A program made the translations under genes and the position numbers. The notes under the pieces are model-generated. The model was not told the origin of the DNA. It saw nothing but the letters and a program-made list of their open reading frames with translations, and ran no database searches. 64,000 nucleotides of DNA from Roseimicrobium sp. ORNL1 (GTDB taxonomy: Bacteria > Verrucomicrobiota > Verrucomicrobiia > Verrucomicrobiales > Verrucomicrobiaceae): contig NZ_CP049143.1 in assembly GCF_011044495.1 (NCBI RefSeq), forward strand, positions 7,440,001 through 7,504,000. Direction: 5' to 3'. Shown piece by piece: positions 25,541 through 34,118 of the stretch. The stretch's first letter is position 1. Every line of letters begins with the position of its first letter.

Positions 25541-25686
25541 CCGCAAGATCGTTTTTGAGAAAATTGGATTCCGCCTCCTTCCCCTGACCCCGGCCCGCTC
25601 CTGGCCCCCTTTCCCGCGGGACACCTTTTCTCTTGTCCCTCTGCCCATTGCAGTCACACTCCGGCCTAATTTCACATCCATTTCCC

Positions 25687-26595
25687 ATGTCCGCACGCAA
25701 AGGCATCGTTCTCGCTGGAGGTTCCGGCACCCGGCTCTACCCGCTGACCATCGCTGTGAGCAAGCAGCTCATGCCGGTCTATGACAAGCCGATGATCTAC
25801 TACCCGCTCTCCGCGCTGATGCTGGCGGACATCCGGGAGATCCTCATCATCTCCACCCCGCACGATCTCCCTGGCTTCCGCAAGCTGCTGGGCGATGGCT
25901 CGCAGTGGGGCGTGAAATTTGAATACGCGGAGCAGCCGAAGCCCGAGGGGCTCGCGCAGGCCTTCCACATTGGGGAGGAATTCCTCGCCGGCAGCGCGGC
26001 CGCCCTCGTGCTGGGGGACAACCTTTTCTACGGCACGCAGTTCCGCAAAGCCGTGGAACGCGCCGGGGCCAAGGGCAAAGGCGCCACCATCTTCGGCTAC
26101 TACACGGCGACCCCGGAGATCTACGGCGTGGTCGAGTTCGACAAATCTGGCAAGGCCATCTCGCTGGAGGAAAAGCCCAAGCAGCCGAAGTCGAACTACG
26201 CCGTGCCGGGCATCTACTTCTACGACGAGAACGTGTGCAAGCTGGCCCGCAGCATCAAGCCCAGCCCGCGTGGTGAACTGGAAATCACCGACCTGAACCG
26301 CCTCTATCTCGAAGCCGACCAACTCCACGTGGAAGTGCTGGGACGCGGCGTGGCCTGGCTCGACACGGGCTCACCGGATTCCCTGCTGGAAGCGGCGGAG
26401 TTTGTGAAGGTCATCGAGCACCGTCAGGGACTCAAGATCGCCTGCCTCGAAGAAATCGCGTACAACAAGCAGTGGATCTCCAAGGCGGAGTTGCTGGCCA
26501 CCGCCGAGCGGCTCGGCAAGACGGAGTACGCCGTCTACCTGCGCAAGATGGCTCAGTACGAGCACACCACCGCGGCGCACGGACCGATAGCGTAG
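25687..26595 (+). CDS. rfbA: Glucose-1-phosphate thymidylyltransferase
   Basis: 302 residues from MSARKGIVLAGGSGTRL; 18 further upstream codons are open but not part of the family. The nucleotide-binding GGSGTRLYP is at 11-19, followed by SKQLMPVYDKPMIYYPL, the GDNLFYG metal site and the LDTGSPDSL sugar-binding loop. It makes dTDP-glucose, the first step towards dTDP-rhamnose and related surface sugars. Here it stands alone; rfbB, C and D are not in the window. Confidence 0.95.
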   Translation: MSARKGIVLAGGSGTRLYPLTIAVSKQLMPVYDKPMIYYPLSALMLADIREILIISTPHDLPGFRKLLGDGSQWGVKFEYAEQPKPEGLAQAFHIGEEFLAGSAAALVLGDNLFYGTQFRKAVERAGAKGKGATIFGYYTATPEIYGVVEFDKSGKAISLEEKPKQPKSNYAVPGIYFYDENVCKLARSIKPSPRGELEITDLNRLYLEADQLHVEVLGRGVAWLDTGSPDSLLEAAEFVKVIEHRQGLKIACLEEIAYNKQWISKAELLATAERLGKTEYAVYLRKMAQYEHTTAAHGPIA

Positions 26596-26627
26596 TTCAC
26601 AACACACAATACCAGCGGGCAACAGGC

Positions 26628-26655
26628 CGTGAGTGTTTGATAGAATACACTCACG
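26628..26655 (+). terminator. Hairpin after rfbA
   Basis: Perfect 9-base arms CGTGAGTGT (26628-26636) and ACACTCACG (26647-26655) with a 10-base loop lie between the converging rfbA and coiled-coil genes. No clear U-tract follows on either strand, so function as terminator is likely but not certain. Confidence 0.5.
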
Positions 26656-26710
26656 CCTACCGTCCCGCCGGTCTTCATCCGGGCTGCGTTGCGCTGCCGC
26701 CGCAAGGGCC

Positions 26711-27520
26711 TCACTTGGGCATTCTGCGTTTGATCCCCGTGCCCTCACGAAATTCGTCCAGCTCTTCGCCGAGTTTCAGGGCCTTTTTTTCCACCTTGAG
26801 TTGCTCCTTCAGTTGCTTGCGCACGGAAGTGAGCCCAACGCCCTCTTCCACCGCACGCTCGGCCTTCTCCCGGTCTTCCGGTTTGAGCCGGTTGGAAGGC
26901 ATGCTCTCCTCAAGGCGAAGCCCCACGACATGACCGGCACGCTGATCCAGCCTCTGCCGGTTCTCCGCCAGCTGAGCTTTGATCACATCCACCTTCTCCC
27001 TGCGATGCTCCGGTGTGAGGCAGGCTTTCAAGTCGTCGAGCGCCAAATCCGTAGCCGCAATCTTGCGATTGACGCTCTCGATCTCGCCATCGATGCCCTT
27101 GGCGCCGTGCTTGAAGAAGGCCTTGATCTTGTCCTTCCAGCTCGGGTGCTCAAGTTTCTCAAGCTTCTTCTCCAGCAGTGCCTTGCTTCTCTCAAGCTTC
27201 GTCACCGAGACCTGCGTCACGGCGTCGTATTCGTTCTCGTATTTCCTGGTCCACTCGTCCTTCTCGTCCTCCTGCACCCCTGGCAATTCCTTCTCCATGC
27301 GGTCCGTGATGTCGTCGAGCGCCTTGTCCTTCTCCGCTTCGATGACATGCAGTGAGAAGTCCTCCGAGAGCAGCTTTTCAAGTTCGTCGATATCCGTCAT
27401 CACTTGGTTGGACTCGAGAATATTCTCCAGATCCTCAACATCCTTTTTCCAATCGGGGACATCCTGCTTGCGGCCCGTGGTCTTGGTGTTGTCGTCTTCG
27501 TTTTCGTTTCCGTTGGGCAT
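26711..27520 (-). CDS. Charged coiled-coil protein, unknown
   Basis: 269 residues, about half of them Glu, Asp, Lys or Arg, with no signal peptide or membrane segment. Heptad-like helices dominate: residues 25-95, the Lys/Leu-rich LERSKALLEKKLEKLEH, and RKQLKEQLKVEKKALKLGEEL near the end. A short basic patch PSWKDKIKAFFKHGAK interrupts the coils. No family recognised. It could be a cytosolic scaffold; nothing in the context points to a role. It converges on rfbA. Confidence 0.6.
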   Translation of the reverse strand: MPNGNENEDDNTKTTGRKQDVPDWKKDVEDLENILESNQVMTDIDELEKLLSEDFSLHVIEAEKDKALDDITDRMEKELPGVQEDEKDEWTRKYENEYDAVTQVSVTKLERSKALLEKKLEKLEHPSWKDKIKAFFKHGAKGIDGEIESVNRKIAATDLALDDLKACLTPEHRREKVDVIKAQLAENRQRLDQRAGHVVGLRLEESMPSNRLKPEDREKAERAVEEGVGLTSVRKQLKEQLKVEKKALKLGEELDEFREGTGIKRRMPK

Positions 27521-27781
27521 GGCAGTGGGTTGGTCTGGGTTTGGCTAAGCTTGTGGTCTGTATTGAAGGATTCGACCTCCCAAGGAAAAAGTTACGATGG
27601 CATTCCGCGGGGTCAGGCGCGGCAGCAACAGGGCGCTCCAGTCGTCCGGTGAAATCATGCGCGATACAGGGAGCCGCACGTACCACGGGAGCCGTAACTC
27701 TCTTTGCAGAGCCTTCACCGCGAAGCCGTTTGCTTCACGGGCAATTGAGGACTAGCCCTTTGCTGCCGCTCGCTTCCCGCC

Positions 27782-28909
27782 ATGCCAGATTCCAAACTCC
27801 CCGACCCACAGCCCCAGGAAAAGGACTTCACCGCTGGGGGTATTTTCGATCTCTCGGAGCGGCCCCGCAACACCACGGGTGACACAGCTCTGGATGACCG
27901 GCTCAAGGAACTCGCCGGTCACTGGGTGAAGGAACCGCGCAAGCGCGACCTCATCGCCGGCATGCTCATGACGAGCCTGAAGATCGGCCGCGACGACGCG
28001 GGCATGGGCGATCTGAAGATGCTGCATCGCGCGCTACGCGAGATGCGGTATGCAAACAAGATTTTTCAGAACTACCGCCACTGCCGCAAGGTCAGCATCT
28101 TCGGCTCGGCCCGCACGCAGCCGGACAATCCCGCGTACCAGGCGGCTGAGCTCTTCGGCAAACGCATGGTGCAGGAGGGCTACATGGTCATCACCGGAGC
28201 AGGCGATGGCATCATGGGCGGAGCGCAGCGCGGCGCGGGACGTGAGAAGAGCTTTGGTCTCAACATCAGACTCCCCTTCGAGCAGAGCGCGAATGACACC
28301 ATCCTCGGCGACGAGAAGCTCATGAGCTTCAACTATTTCTTCACGCGGAAGCTCTCCTTCGTGAAGGAGGCGGATGCGTTTGCGCTCTTCCCCGGTGGTT
28401 TCGGAACCATGGATGAATTGTTCGAGGGGCTCACGTTGATCCAGACGGGCAAGGCCAACATCCTGCCCATCGTGCTGGTAGATGTGCCCGGCATGGAATA
28501 CTGGAAGACGTTCCTGGCATTTGTCGAAAGCCATCTCCTGACTCACGGACTCATCTCGCCGCTGGACCTCACGCTCTTCCGCCGCGTGGAAGATGTGGAG
28601 GAAGGGGTGCAGGAGATTCTGCAGTTCTACCGCATCTTCCACTCTTACCGCCATGTGCGGGATAGGGTGGTATTCCGCCTGAAGCGCAAGCTCTCTGCCG
28701 CCGCGGTGAAACAGCTCAACGAAGACTTCAAGGATCTGATCATCGAGGGCAGCATCGAGCAGGGTGTGGCACTGCCGGAAGAGGCGAATGAAGAAGGCAT
28801 CTTCCACCTCCCGCGTCTCATCGCGCATTTCCGGCGCGGGGACTTTGGACGCTGGCGGCAATTCATCGATGCCATCAATTCTTCTGCGGTGATATTGGCA
28901 AAGTTGTAG
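27782..28909 (+). CDS. LOG-family protein (possible cytokinin-type phosphoribohydrolase)
   Basis: 375 residues. The central domain (about 95-290) is the TIGR00730 Rossmann fold: KVSIFGSARTQPDNPAY, VITGAGDGIMGGAQRGAG and the signature PGGFGTMDELFEG. Enzymes of this group hydrolyse nucleoside 5'-monophosphates to free base and ribose 5-phosphate. The ~95-residue N-terminal extension and ~85-residue C-terminal part place it in the long, mostly uncharacterised group rather than with the ~190-residue LOG enzymes. It is followed after 48 bp by an SLC13 carrier. Confidence 0.85.
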   Translation: MPDSKLPDPQPQEKDFTAGGIFDLSERPRNTTGDTALDDRLKELAGHWVKEPRKRDLIAGMLMTSLKIGRDDAGMGDLKMLHRALREMRYANKIFQNYRHCRKVSIFGSARTQPDNPAYQAAELFGKRMVQEGYMVITGAGDGIMGGAQRGAGREKSFGLNIRLPFEQSANDTILGDEKLMSFNYFFTRKLSFVKEADAFALFPGGFGTMDELFEGLTLIQTGKANILPIVLVDVPGMEYWKTFLAFVESHLLTHGLISPLDLTLFRRVEDVEEGVQEILQFYRIFHSYRHVRDRVVFRLKRKLSAAAVKQLNEDFKDLIIEGSIEQGVALPEEANEEGIFHLPRLIAHFRRGDFGRWRQFIDAINSSAVILAKL

Positions 28910-28918
28910 CTGGCGGTA

Positions 28919-28961
28919 TCATCAGGCGGCTGAGAGCTGAACCTGACGTCACGCCTGATGA
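28919..28961 (+). promoter_or_regulatory. Inverted repeat covering the start codon of the SLC13 gene
   Basis: Perfect 10-base arms TCATCAGGCG (28919-28928) and CGCCTGATGA (28952-28961) are separated by 23 bases. The right arm contains the ATG at 28958, so the hairpin would sequester the start codon in the mRNA. It could act as a translational switch or simply end the upstream transcript. Confidence 0.45.
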
Positions 28962-30790
28962 ACGGAGAACTGATCTGGGTGCTGGTGCTGCTGGCCGGTT
29001 GTGTCGCGATGTTCGTGGCCAACCGGCCGCGTGCGGATGTGGTGGCGCTGCTGGTGCTGATCCTCCTGCCGCTCAGCGGCGTGATCACCGTGCCCGAGGC
29101 GCTGGCGGGTTTCAGTGATCCGAATGTGCTGCTCATCGCCGCTCTGTTCGTCATCGGCGCTGGCCTGGTACGCACCGGAGTGAGCCACCACGTGGGAGAC
29201 TGGCTCATCCGGAAAGCGGGCAAGAGCGAGAAACGTCTGCTGGTGCTGCTCATGCTGTCCGTGTCTGCGCTGGGCGCCTTCATGAGCTCCACCGGCGTGG
29301 TGGCCGTGTTCATTCCCGTGGTCCTCAGCATCACGCGTCACCTGCGCATTTCTCCCAGCCGGCTGATGATGCCGCTGAGTTTCGCCGGCCTCATCAGCGG
29401 CATGCTGACCCTGGTGGCCACCGCGCCAAACATGGTAGTGGATTCCACGCTCAAGCATGCCGGGCGGCCGGGATTCTCCTTCTTCAGCTTCACTCCCATC
29501 GGCCTCGTCGTGCTGGCCATGGGGATAGGATACATGCTGGTCGCGCGGCGATGGCTCGGCGGAAAAACGGAAGCCACGCAGAAGACCGGACGGCGCGGCC
29601 TCACCCACCTCATCCAGGAGTATCATCTGGAAACGCATGGCCGGCGGCTGCGCATCCTTCCCGGCTCACCGCTGGACGGACACCAGCTCAAGGCAGTATC
29701 CATGCGAGCAGACTACGGCTGCAATGTGGTGGCCGTGGATCGCAAGACGGGGTTCCGGCGTCAGCTCTTCAATCCCGGCGCCAACATGGTGCTACAGGCC
29801 GGAGATATCCTGCTGGTTGATGTCTCGGCGGCCGAAGCGCTGGAGAAGATGGAAGCGGACTTGAAGCTGCAAAGCCAGCCGCTGAGCGGGCACTACTTCA
29901 TGCAGCACTCGCGTGAAGTGGGCATGGCAGAAGTGCTGGTGCCACCGGAATCCGCGCTGATAGGAAAGTCGATCATCCAGGCTACCTTCCGCCGGAAGTA
30001 TGGACTCACGGTGGTGGGCCTGCGCCGCTCCGGAAAAGCCCTGCAAGGCTCCGTGCTAGATGAGAAACTCAAGCTCGGAGATGTAATCCTCGTGGTGGGT
30101 CCGTGGACCTCCATCCGCAAGCTCCAGTCGCAGGTGCAGGACTTCATCGTGCTGAGCCTGCCTGCCGATGTGGAAGAAGTGGCGCCCGCAGCAAGCCAGG
30201 CGTTCTACGCGGTACTCTGTCTAGCCATCATGGTCACGCTGATGGTGACCGGTCTGGTGCCGAATGTCCTCGCGGCATTCATCGCCTGCCTGCTGATGGG
30301 CGCCTTCGGGTGTGTGACCATGGACACAGCGTACAAGTCCATCCACTGGCAGAGTCTCGTGCTCATCGTGGGCATGATGCCCTTTGCCCGCGCGCTGGAG
30401 ATCACCGGCGGGGTGGATCTCGCGGTGCAGGGCCTTTCACAGCTCACCGGCGGCGCGGGACCGCGCGTGTTGATCGGGAGTCTGTTCGTCCTGACTGCCG
30501 GCATCGGACTCTTCATCTCCAATACCGCCACCGCCGTGCTCATGGCGCCAATTGCGCTGAGCATGGCCAGCCACCTGGGTCTGTCCCCCTACCCCTTTGC
30601 CATGACGGTGGCCATCGCTGCCTCGTGTTCCTTCATGACGCCGGTCTCCTCGCCGGTGAATACCCTGGTGCTCGGACCGGGCCAGTACCGCTTTGGCGAC
30701 TTCGTGAAGGTGGGCGTACCCTTCACCCTTCTCGTGCTGCTGGTCACCGTGCTGCTGGTGCCGTTGTTGTTCCCGTTGAAGGGAAGTTGA
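28958..30790 (+). CDS. SLC13-family permease with RCK/TrkA-C domains
   Basis: 610 residues. Two blocks of membrane helices (about 1-195 and 405-610) flank a soluble region with two TrkA-C-like domains (about 220-305: PGSPLDGHQLKAVSMRADYGCNV in part; and about 330-410: PPESALIGKSIIQATFRRKY in part). SNTATAVLMAP and TPVSSPVNTLVLGPG are SLC13/ArsB-type motifs. Such carriers import sulfate, dicarboxylates or similar anions with sodium or protons, and the TrkA-C domains suggest gating by a nucleotide or other ligand. The start codon is inside a hairpin. Confidence 0.88.
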   Translation: MNGELIWVLVLLAGCVAMFVANRPRADVVALLVLILLPLSGVITVPEALAGFSDPNVLLIAALFVIGAGLVRTGVSHHVGDWLIRKAGKSEKRLLVLLMLSVSALGAFMSSTGVVAVFIPVVLSITRHLRISPSRLMMPLSFAGLISGMLTLVATAPNMVVDSTLKHAGRPGFSFFSFTPIGLVVLAMGIGYMLVARRWLGGKTEATQKTGRRGLTHLIQEYHLETHGRRLRILPGSPLDGHQLKAVSMRADYGCNVVAVDRKTGFRRQLFNPGANMVLQAGDILLVDVSAAEALEKMEADLKLQSQPLSGHYFMQHSREVGMAEVLVPPESALIGKSIIQATFRRKYGLTVVGLRRSGKALQGSVLDEKLKLGDVILVVGPWTSIRKLQSQVQDFIVLSLPADVEEVAPAASQAFYAVLCLAIMVTLMVTGLVPNVLAAFIACLLMGAFGCVTMDTAYKSIHWQSLVLIVGMMPFARALEITGGVDLAVQGLSQLTGGAGPRVLIGSLFVLTAGIGLFISNTATAVLMAPIALSMASHLGLSPYPFAMTVAIAASCSFMTPVSSPVNTLVLGPGQYRFGDFVKVGVPFTLLVLLVTVLLVPLLFPLKGS

Positions 30791-30811
30791 TGGTCGTTGT
30801 AGCAGTTGATG

Positions 30812-30960
30812 GTCTATGGTTGATAGTCGATAGTCTGACTGCGTAACGCGCATTCCCGCGTGCAACGCGTTCTCAATTGCCCATCAGCTTCAGGCTATCG
30901 ACTATCAACCATAGACTATCGACTACCTCAGGCTATCAACTCTCAACTATCAACTATCAA
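30812..30960. repeat. 22-bp perfect inverted repeat with trailing tandem ATCAACT units
   Basis: Perfect 22-base arms at 30812-30833 and 30895-30916 are separated by 61 bases. The right arm is followed to 30960 by degenerate tandem units of the form CTATCAACT. The block fills the space between the SLC13 gene and the DUF1802 gene. Confidence 0.8.
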
Positions 30961-30965
30961 CCTTC

Positions 30966-31541
30966 GTGCCCCCCATCGGTTTCAAAGAATGGTCTTTTGT
31001 GTGTGAAGCCCTCGGCCAGGGGGTGCAAACGCTGATCCTGCGCAAGGGCGGCATTCATGAGGGCAAGAGTGGATTCCACTTTCAACACGATGCGTTCTGG
31101 TTGTTTCCCACCGGCTTTCATACGCAGGCCGAGTCCTTGAAATGGATGCCGGAAAATGCCGGAGAAGTGACCGTGCCGCAGGATGAGCAGCGCGAGCGTG
31201 TGGATGTGCATTACTTTGCCAAACTGCACCAGGTCTGGCGCATCACCGATTGGGACAAGGTTGCTGCACTCGAGCCTCTCCACGTGTGGAAGGATGAAGT
31301 CGTGCGTGAGCGCTTCGCCTGGAATGAAGAGAGCTGCCTGCATGTGGCCCTCGTGCGCATGTACGCGCTGCCGGAGATCTGGAGCTTCCCCTACGAGCGC
31401 GGCTACGGCGGCTGCCGGAGCTGGGTGAAGCTGCCTGCGGAGGGCGAAGCGAAAGAGCAAGTAGCGCTGCAATACCCCGTGATGAATGATGACACGTGGG
31501 AAGATGCGGCGCATACGGTGCGGGGAATGCTGGGAAGCTGA
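30966..31541 (+). CDS. DUF1802 protein
   Basis: 191 residues starting at GTG (30966), 5 bp after the repeat block. The motifs KEWSFVCEALGQGVQTLILRKGGI (shown partly) and FWLFPTGFHTQAE at residues 7-60 are diagnostic of DUF1802, a cytosolic family of unknown role found in cyanobacteria, planctomycetes and deinococci. The second half (RERFAWNEESCLHVALVRMY) is also conserved. It may share a transcript with the next gene, 19 bp away. Confidence 0.85.
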   Translation: MPPIGFKEWSFVCEALGQGVQTLILRKGGIHEGKSGFHFQHDAFWLFPTGFHTQAESLKWMPENAGEVTVPQDEQRERVDVHYFAKLHQVWRITDWDKVAALEPLHVWKDEVVRERFAWNEESCLHVALVRMYALPEIWSFPYERGYGGCRSWVKLPAEGEAKEQVALQYPVMNDDTWEDAAHTVRGMLGS

Positions 31542-31560
31542 GCCCCCTTGCTGTCTTCCC

Positions 31561-32067
31561 ATGGCCCAGTTCATCCATCTCACCGACGAGCGGATCATCC
31601 GCAAAATCGAAAAGTCGGGCATCAAGACCGGTCAGACTTGGGGAGGAAGAATCCGGTATGTCTTTGCGACACCCGTGCTGCAAGACTTCATGATCTCACA
31701 CCAATGGCTGCGGGAACTCAAGAGACGCGGCTCGCGCACGATCTCCGCGGTACAGTTCCGCATTCCGGATGAGGAACCGGTCATGGTCGGACACTACGGC
31801 AAGGAGCATGTGGAGACCACCGCCGCGGGCGCCTTTCACATTTTCAATGAGCATGCTTCGGGGATGGGATTGCAAGTATTGATACCGCGCAAAATCTCAG
31901 CTTCAGAGATCATGCGCATCTATCAGCCACCCCAGTTGACGGGCTGGCGTTACTATCCTGAAGCCAAAGGTAAGAAGCCGTGTGGATGCCCTGCATGCCA
32001 GCGCGGCGATATCAACTCCCGGAAAATCCGCGAGGCCTATGAGCGGGATCTGCGTGGTCTGGGATGA
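31561..32067 (+). CDS. Hypothetical protein with C-terminal CGCPAC motif
   Basis: 168 residues from MAQFIHLTDERIIRKIEKSG. The N-terminus (IHLTDERIIRKIEKSGIKTG) recalls the way KptA and DarT-like ADP-ribosyl folds begin (ligand-binding His followed by an ile-rich helix and SGI/SGL), and GRIRYVFATPVLQDFMISHQWL might be the following strand-helix, but this is only a hint. A CGCPACQRGDINSRKIREAY segment at about 141-160 could bind a metal. I do not recognise the family. It is followed closely by a VOC protein and preceded by the DUF1802 gene. Confidence 0.55.
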   Translation: MAQFIHLTDERIIRKIEKSGIKTGQTWGGRIRYVFATPVLQDFMISHQWLRELKRRGSRTISAVQFRIPDEEPVMVGHYGKEHVETTAAGAFHIFNEHASGMGLQVLIPRKISASEIMRIYQPPQLTGWRYYPEAKGKKPCGCPACQRGDINSRKIREAYERDLRGLG

Positions 32068-32076
32068 AGCTTGAGC

Positions 32077-32466
32077 ATGTCCCCTTCCTTCCACATTCAC
32101 GGCCTCGATCATGTACAACTGGCCATGCCTGCCGGTGAAGAGGATGCCGCACGTAGCTTCTACGCTGGCATTCTCGGCCTCGTCGAAGTGCCCAAGCCAC
32201 CAAATCTCGCCAAGCGCGGTGGCGTGTGGTTTGAAGGTGGCTCGTTGCGGCTGCATCTGGGTGTGGAGAAGGAGTTCCTTCCCGCACGAAAAGCGCATCC
32301 AGCACTGTTGGTGAAGGATCTGCCTGCGCTGAAGGAACATCTCACGGCGGCCGGAATCGGCGTGGTGATTGATGAACCGCTCGAAGGTTACGACCGGATT
32401 TATGTTGCGGACCCGTTTGGCAATCGTATCGAGTTACTCGAACCGATGCCCGAAATTGCTGACTGA
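32077..32466 (+). CDS. VOC/glyoxalase-family protein
   Basis: 129 residues from MSPSFHIHGLDHV. The bleomycin-resistance/dihydroxybiphenyl-dioxygenase fold is clear: LDHVQLAMP, ARSFYAGILGLVEVPKP, GVWFEGGSLRLHLGVE, HPALLVKDLPALKEHL and YVADPFGNRIELLEP. His10, the His of HPALLV and the Glu of RIELLE are the expected metal ligands. The substrate is unknown. It sits in the small plus-strand group 30966-32768. Confidence 0.88.
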   Translation: MSPSFHIHGLDHVQLAMPAGEEDAARSFYAGILGLVEVPKPPNLAKRGGVWFEGGSLRLHLGVEKEFLPARKAHPALLVKDLPALKEHLTAAGIGVVIDEPLEGYDRIYVADPFGNRIELLEPMPEIAD

Positions 32467-32522
32467 TTTGCCGGGCAATGGCGGTTCAGCCCCCTGCATT
32501 CATTCGTTCAGTTCCCGCTGCC

Positions 32523-32768
32523 ATGAAAAATCCGATTGTCGCATTGCTCCTGAGCTTCTTCATCCCCGGCGCCGGCCTGGCCTATCTCGGAAACTGGAAG
32601 GATGCGATCATCAACTTCGTGATCGTGTTCGTCATCGGAGTCGCCGCGTTCTTCCTTCTTCCTGCAGAGACGTGGGCGCGATTCGGTCAGTACATCATGT
32701 TCGCATGTGCGGGTGGATCAGGAGGAATTGCCTACGGTAGGGCGAAGGCGATGCAGGCAAAACGGTAA
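32523..32768 (+). CDS. Small membrane protein, TM2-like
   Basis: 81 residues from MKNPIVALLLSFFIPGAGLAYLGNW; 15 upstream codons are open but lack character. The LLSFFIPGAGLAYLG helix is followed by a short turn and a second helix (INFVIVFVIGVAAFFLL), then a third weaker one. This recalls TM2-domain and DUF5683-type proteins. No function can be given. Confidence 0.65.
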   Translation: MKNPIVALLLSFFIPGAGLAYLGNWKDAIINFVIVFVIGVAAFFLLPAETWARFGQYIMFACAGGSGGIAYGRAKAMQAKR

Positions 32769-32799
32769 CGTCGTGGGGCAAGAGACGTGGCCCCACTTC

Positions 32800-33990
32800 C
32801 TACTCCACCACCGCCCTCTCCTTCTCCCCGCTGATCTGATTCCCCTCCAGCTTCTGCGTGGTGCCGTTCAGCGAGATGCCGTTCTTGCCGGGATTCACGA
32901 TCTCATTTTTAGTCACCTCATTGTCCTTGGTGCCTTTGCCGAACTGAAGGGCGTTTCCTTCCATGCCGGTGAAGAGGTTGTTCACGATCTTGTTCCGCTC
33001 GTTGATGCCGTTCTCCTGCTTGCACCAGCGCCAGAGATTCACGCCGATGCCGCAGTCGCGCACTTCGTTCGCTTCCACCACACAGGCGATGGCGTCATTC
33101 ATCTCCACGCCGATGCGTGCGCGCGCGATGTGGTTGTGCTTCGCCACACAGTTCTCGGAGAAGTGATCAAAGTTGATCGCCTCGTCGCTGATGTCCATGA
33201 AGGTGCAGCGGGTGATGCTGCTGTTCTCCACACTATAAAATGATACACCACGGCCGAAGCAGTTTTGGATGATGCAGTTGTCGAGGGTGATGCCCTTCAC
33301 ACGTGGTCCGGTGGGACCCTTTTCATAGGTGTAAGGTCCGGCCACATGCACGCCGGTCAGCTCCGCGTGGCCGTGAATCACCGGGTCCTTTTCCGTGCGT
33401 CCGCCATCGAGGGTGAGATTGCGGATCGTGACGTTCTCTGACGCGCCGCGGATCTCGAACAGATTCGCGGCGTCGGCATCCCGGATGGTGGTCTTCGCCG
33501 GTACGGCAAACTTCAGCGGTGCTTCCAGCAGCAGCTTGTCCTTCTCCACTGCCTTCACCTTGGCGAGATGGTAGTTCGTGGGTTTCTTCGTGAAGGAATC
33601 CACCGCGCCCGCCGCCTCGATGCGAAGCTGCATGCCGGGCTTCACGTTCTGCAACCGCACCACGGGAATCTCCGCACCACCCGCCGCCGTATCCTGCGCG
33701 CACTCCGCGTAGGCCACGGGAGGGAGCTTCAAGATGCACGCCTCGCGATCCAGTCCGGCAATGGTGATGTCTTTCGCATCCTTCAGGAAGATACCCTTCT
33801 CCAGCACCCAGGTACCCGGCGGAACGATCACCTCGCCTTTCCCTGAGGCGATGGCTTCATTCACGAACTTCTGGAAGTCCATCGCAGGCGCCTTGGCCTC
33901 CTGTGCCATCGCGTGAATGGCCAAGCCGGCCAGCGACAAAAATCCGGCGGCTAAGAGTGAGGGGGAAGCGAAAGGGAAACGGCTGGGCAT
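32800..33990 (-). CDS. Exported right-handed beta-helix protein
   Basis: 396 residues from MPSRFPFASPSLLAAGFLSL, with a signal peptide ending at about AMAQ. The second half has regular beta-helix coils: NVTIRNLTLDGG, GITLDNCIIQNCFGRGVSFYSVENSSITRCTF (in pieces), NCVAKHNHIARARIGVEMND, and VTKNEIVNPGKNGISLNG. It resembles pectate-lyase-fold/NosD-type proteins that bind or cleave polysaccharides. No catalytic residues can be named. It is divergent from the DASS carrier. Confidence 0.85.
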   Translation of the reverse strand: MPSRFPFASPSLLAAGFLSLAGLAIHAMAQEAKAPAMDFQKFVNEAIASGKGEVIVPPGTWVLEKGIFLKDAKDITIAGLDREACILKLPPVAYAECAQDTAAGGAEIPVVRLQNVKPGMQLRIEAAGAVDSFTKKPTNYHLAKVKAVEKDKLLLEAPLKFAVPAKTTIRDADAANLFEIRGASENVTIRNLTLDGGRTEKDPVIHGHAELTGVHVAGPYTYEKGPTGPRVKGITLDNCIIQNCFGRGVSFYSVENSSITRCTFMDISDEAINFDHFSENCVAKHNHIARARIGVEMNDAIACVVEANEVRDCGIGVNLWRWCKQENGINERNKIVNNLFTGMEGNALQFGKGTKDNEVTKNEIVNPGKNGISLNGTTQKLEGNQISGEKERAVVE

Positions 33991-34118
33991 GAGCTTGAGG
34001 TAACGAAGCGTGGGCACGGGAATTCAGGACAAATCGTCATCCATTGCCTGAACTTGCTGCCCGACCCCGCGCATTTGTCACTTTGCCCAATCGTGGTTTC
34101 CCCATAGCATCGCGGCCC

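Noticed and set aside
27640-27781. Possible riboswitch-like hairpins upstream of the LOG gene
   Set aside because: Only weak, short stems found; no conserved pattern I can name.
30917-30960. CRISPR-like short tandem units
   Set aside because: Units are 8-16 bases, degenerate and contiguous with no spacers; no cas genes.
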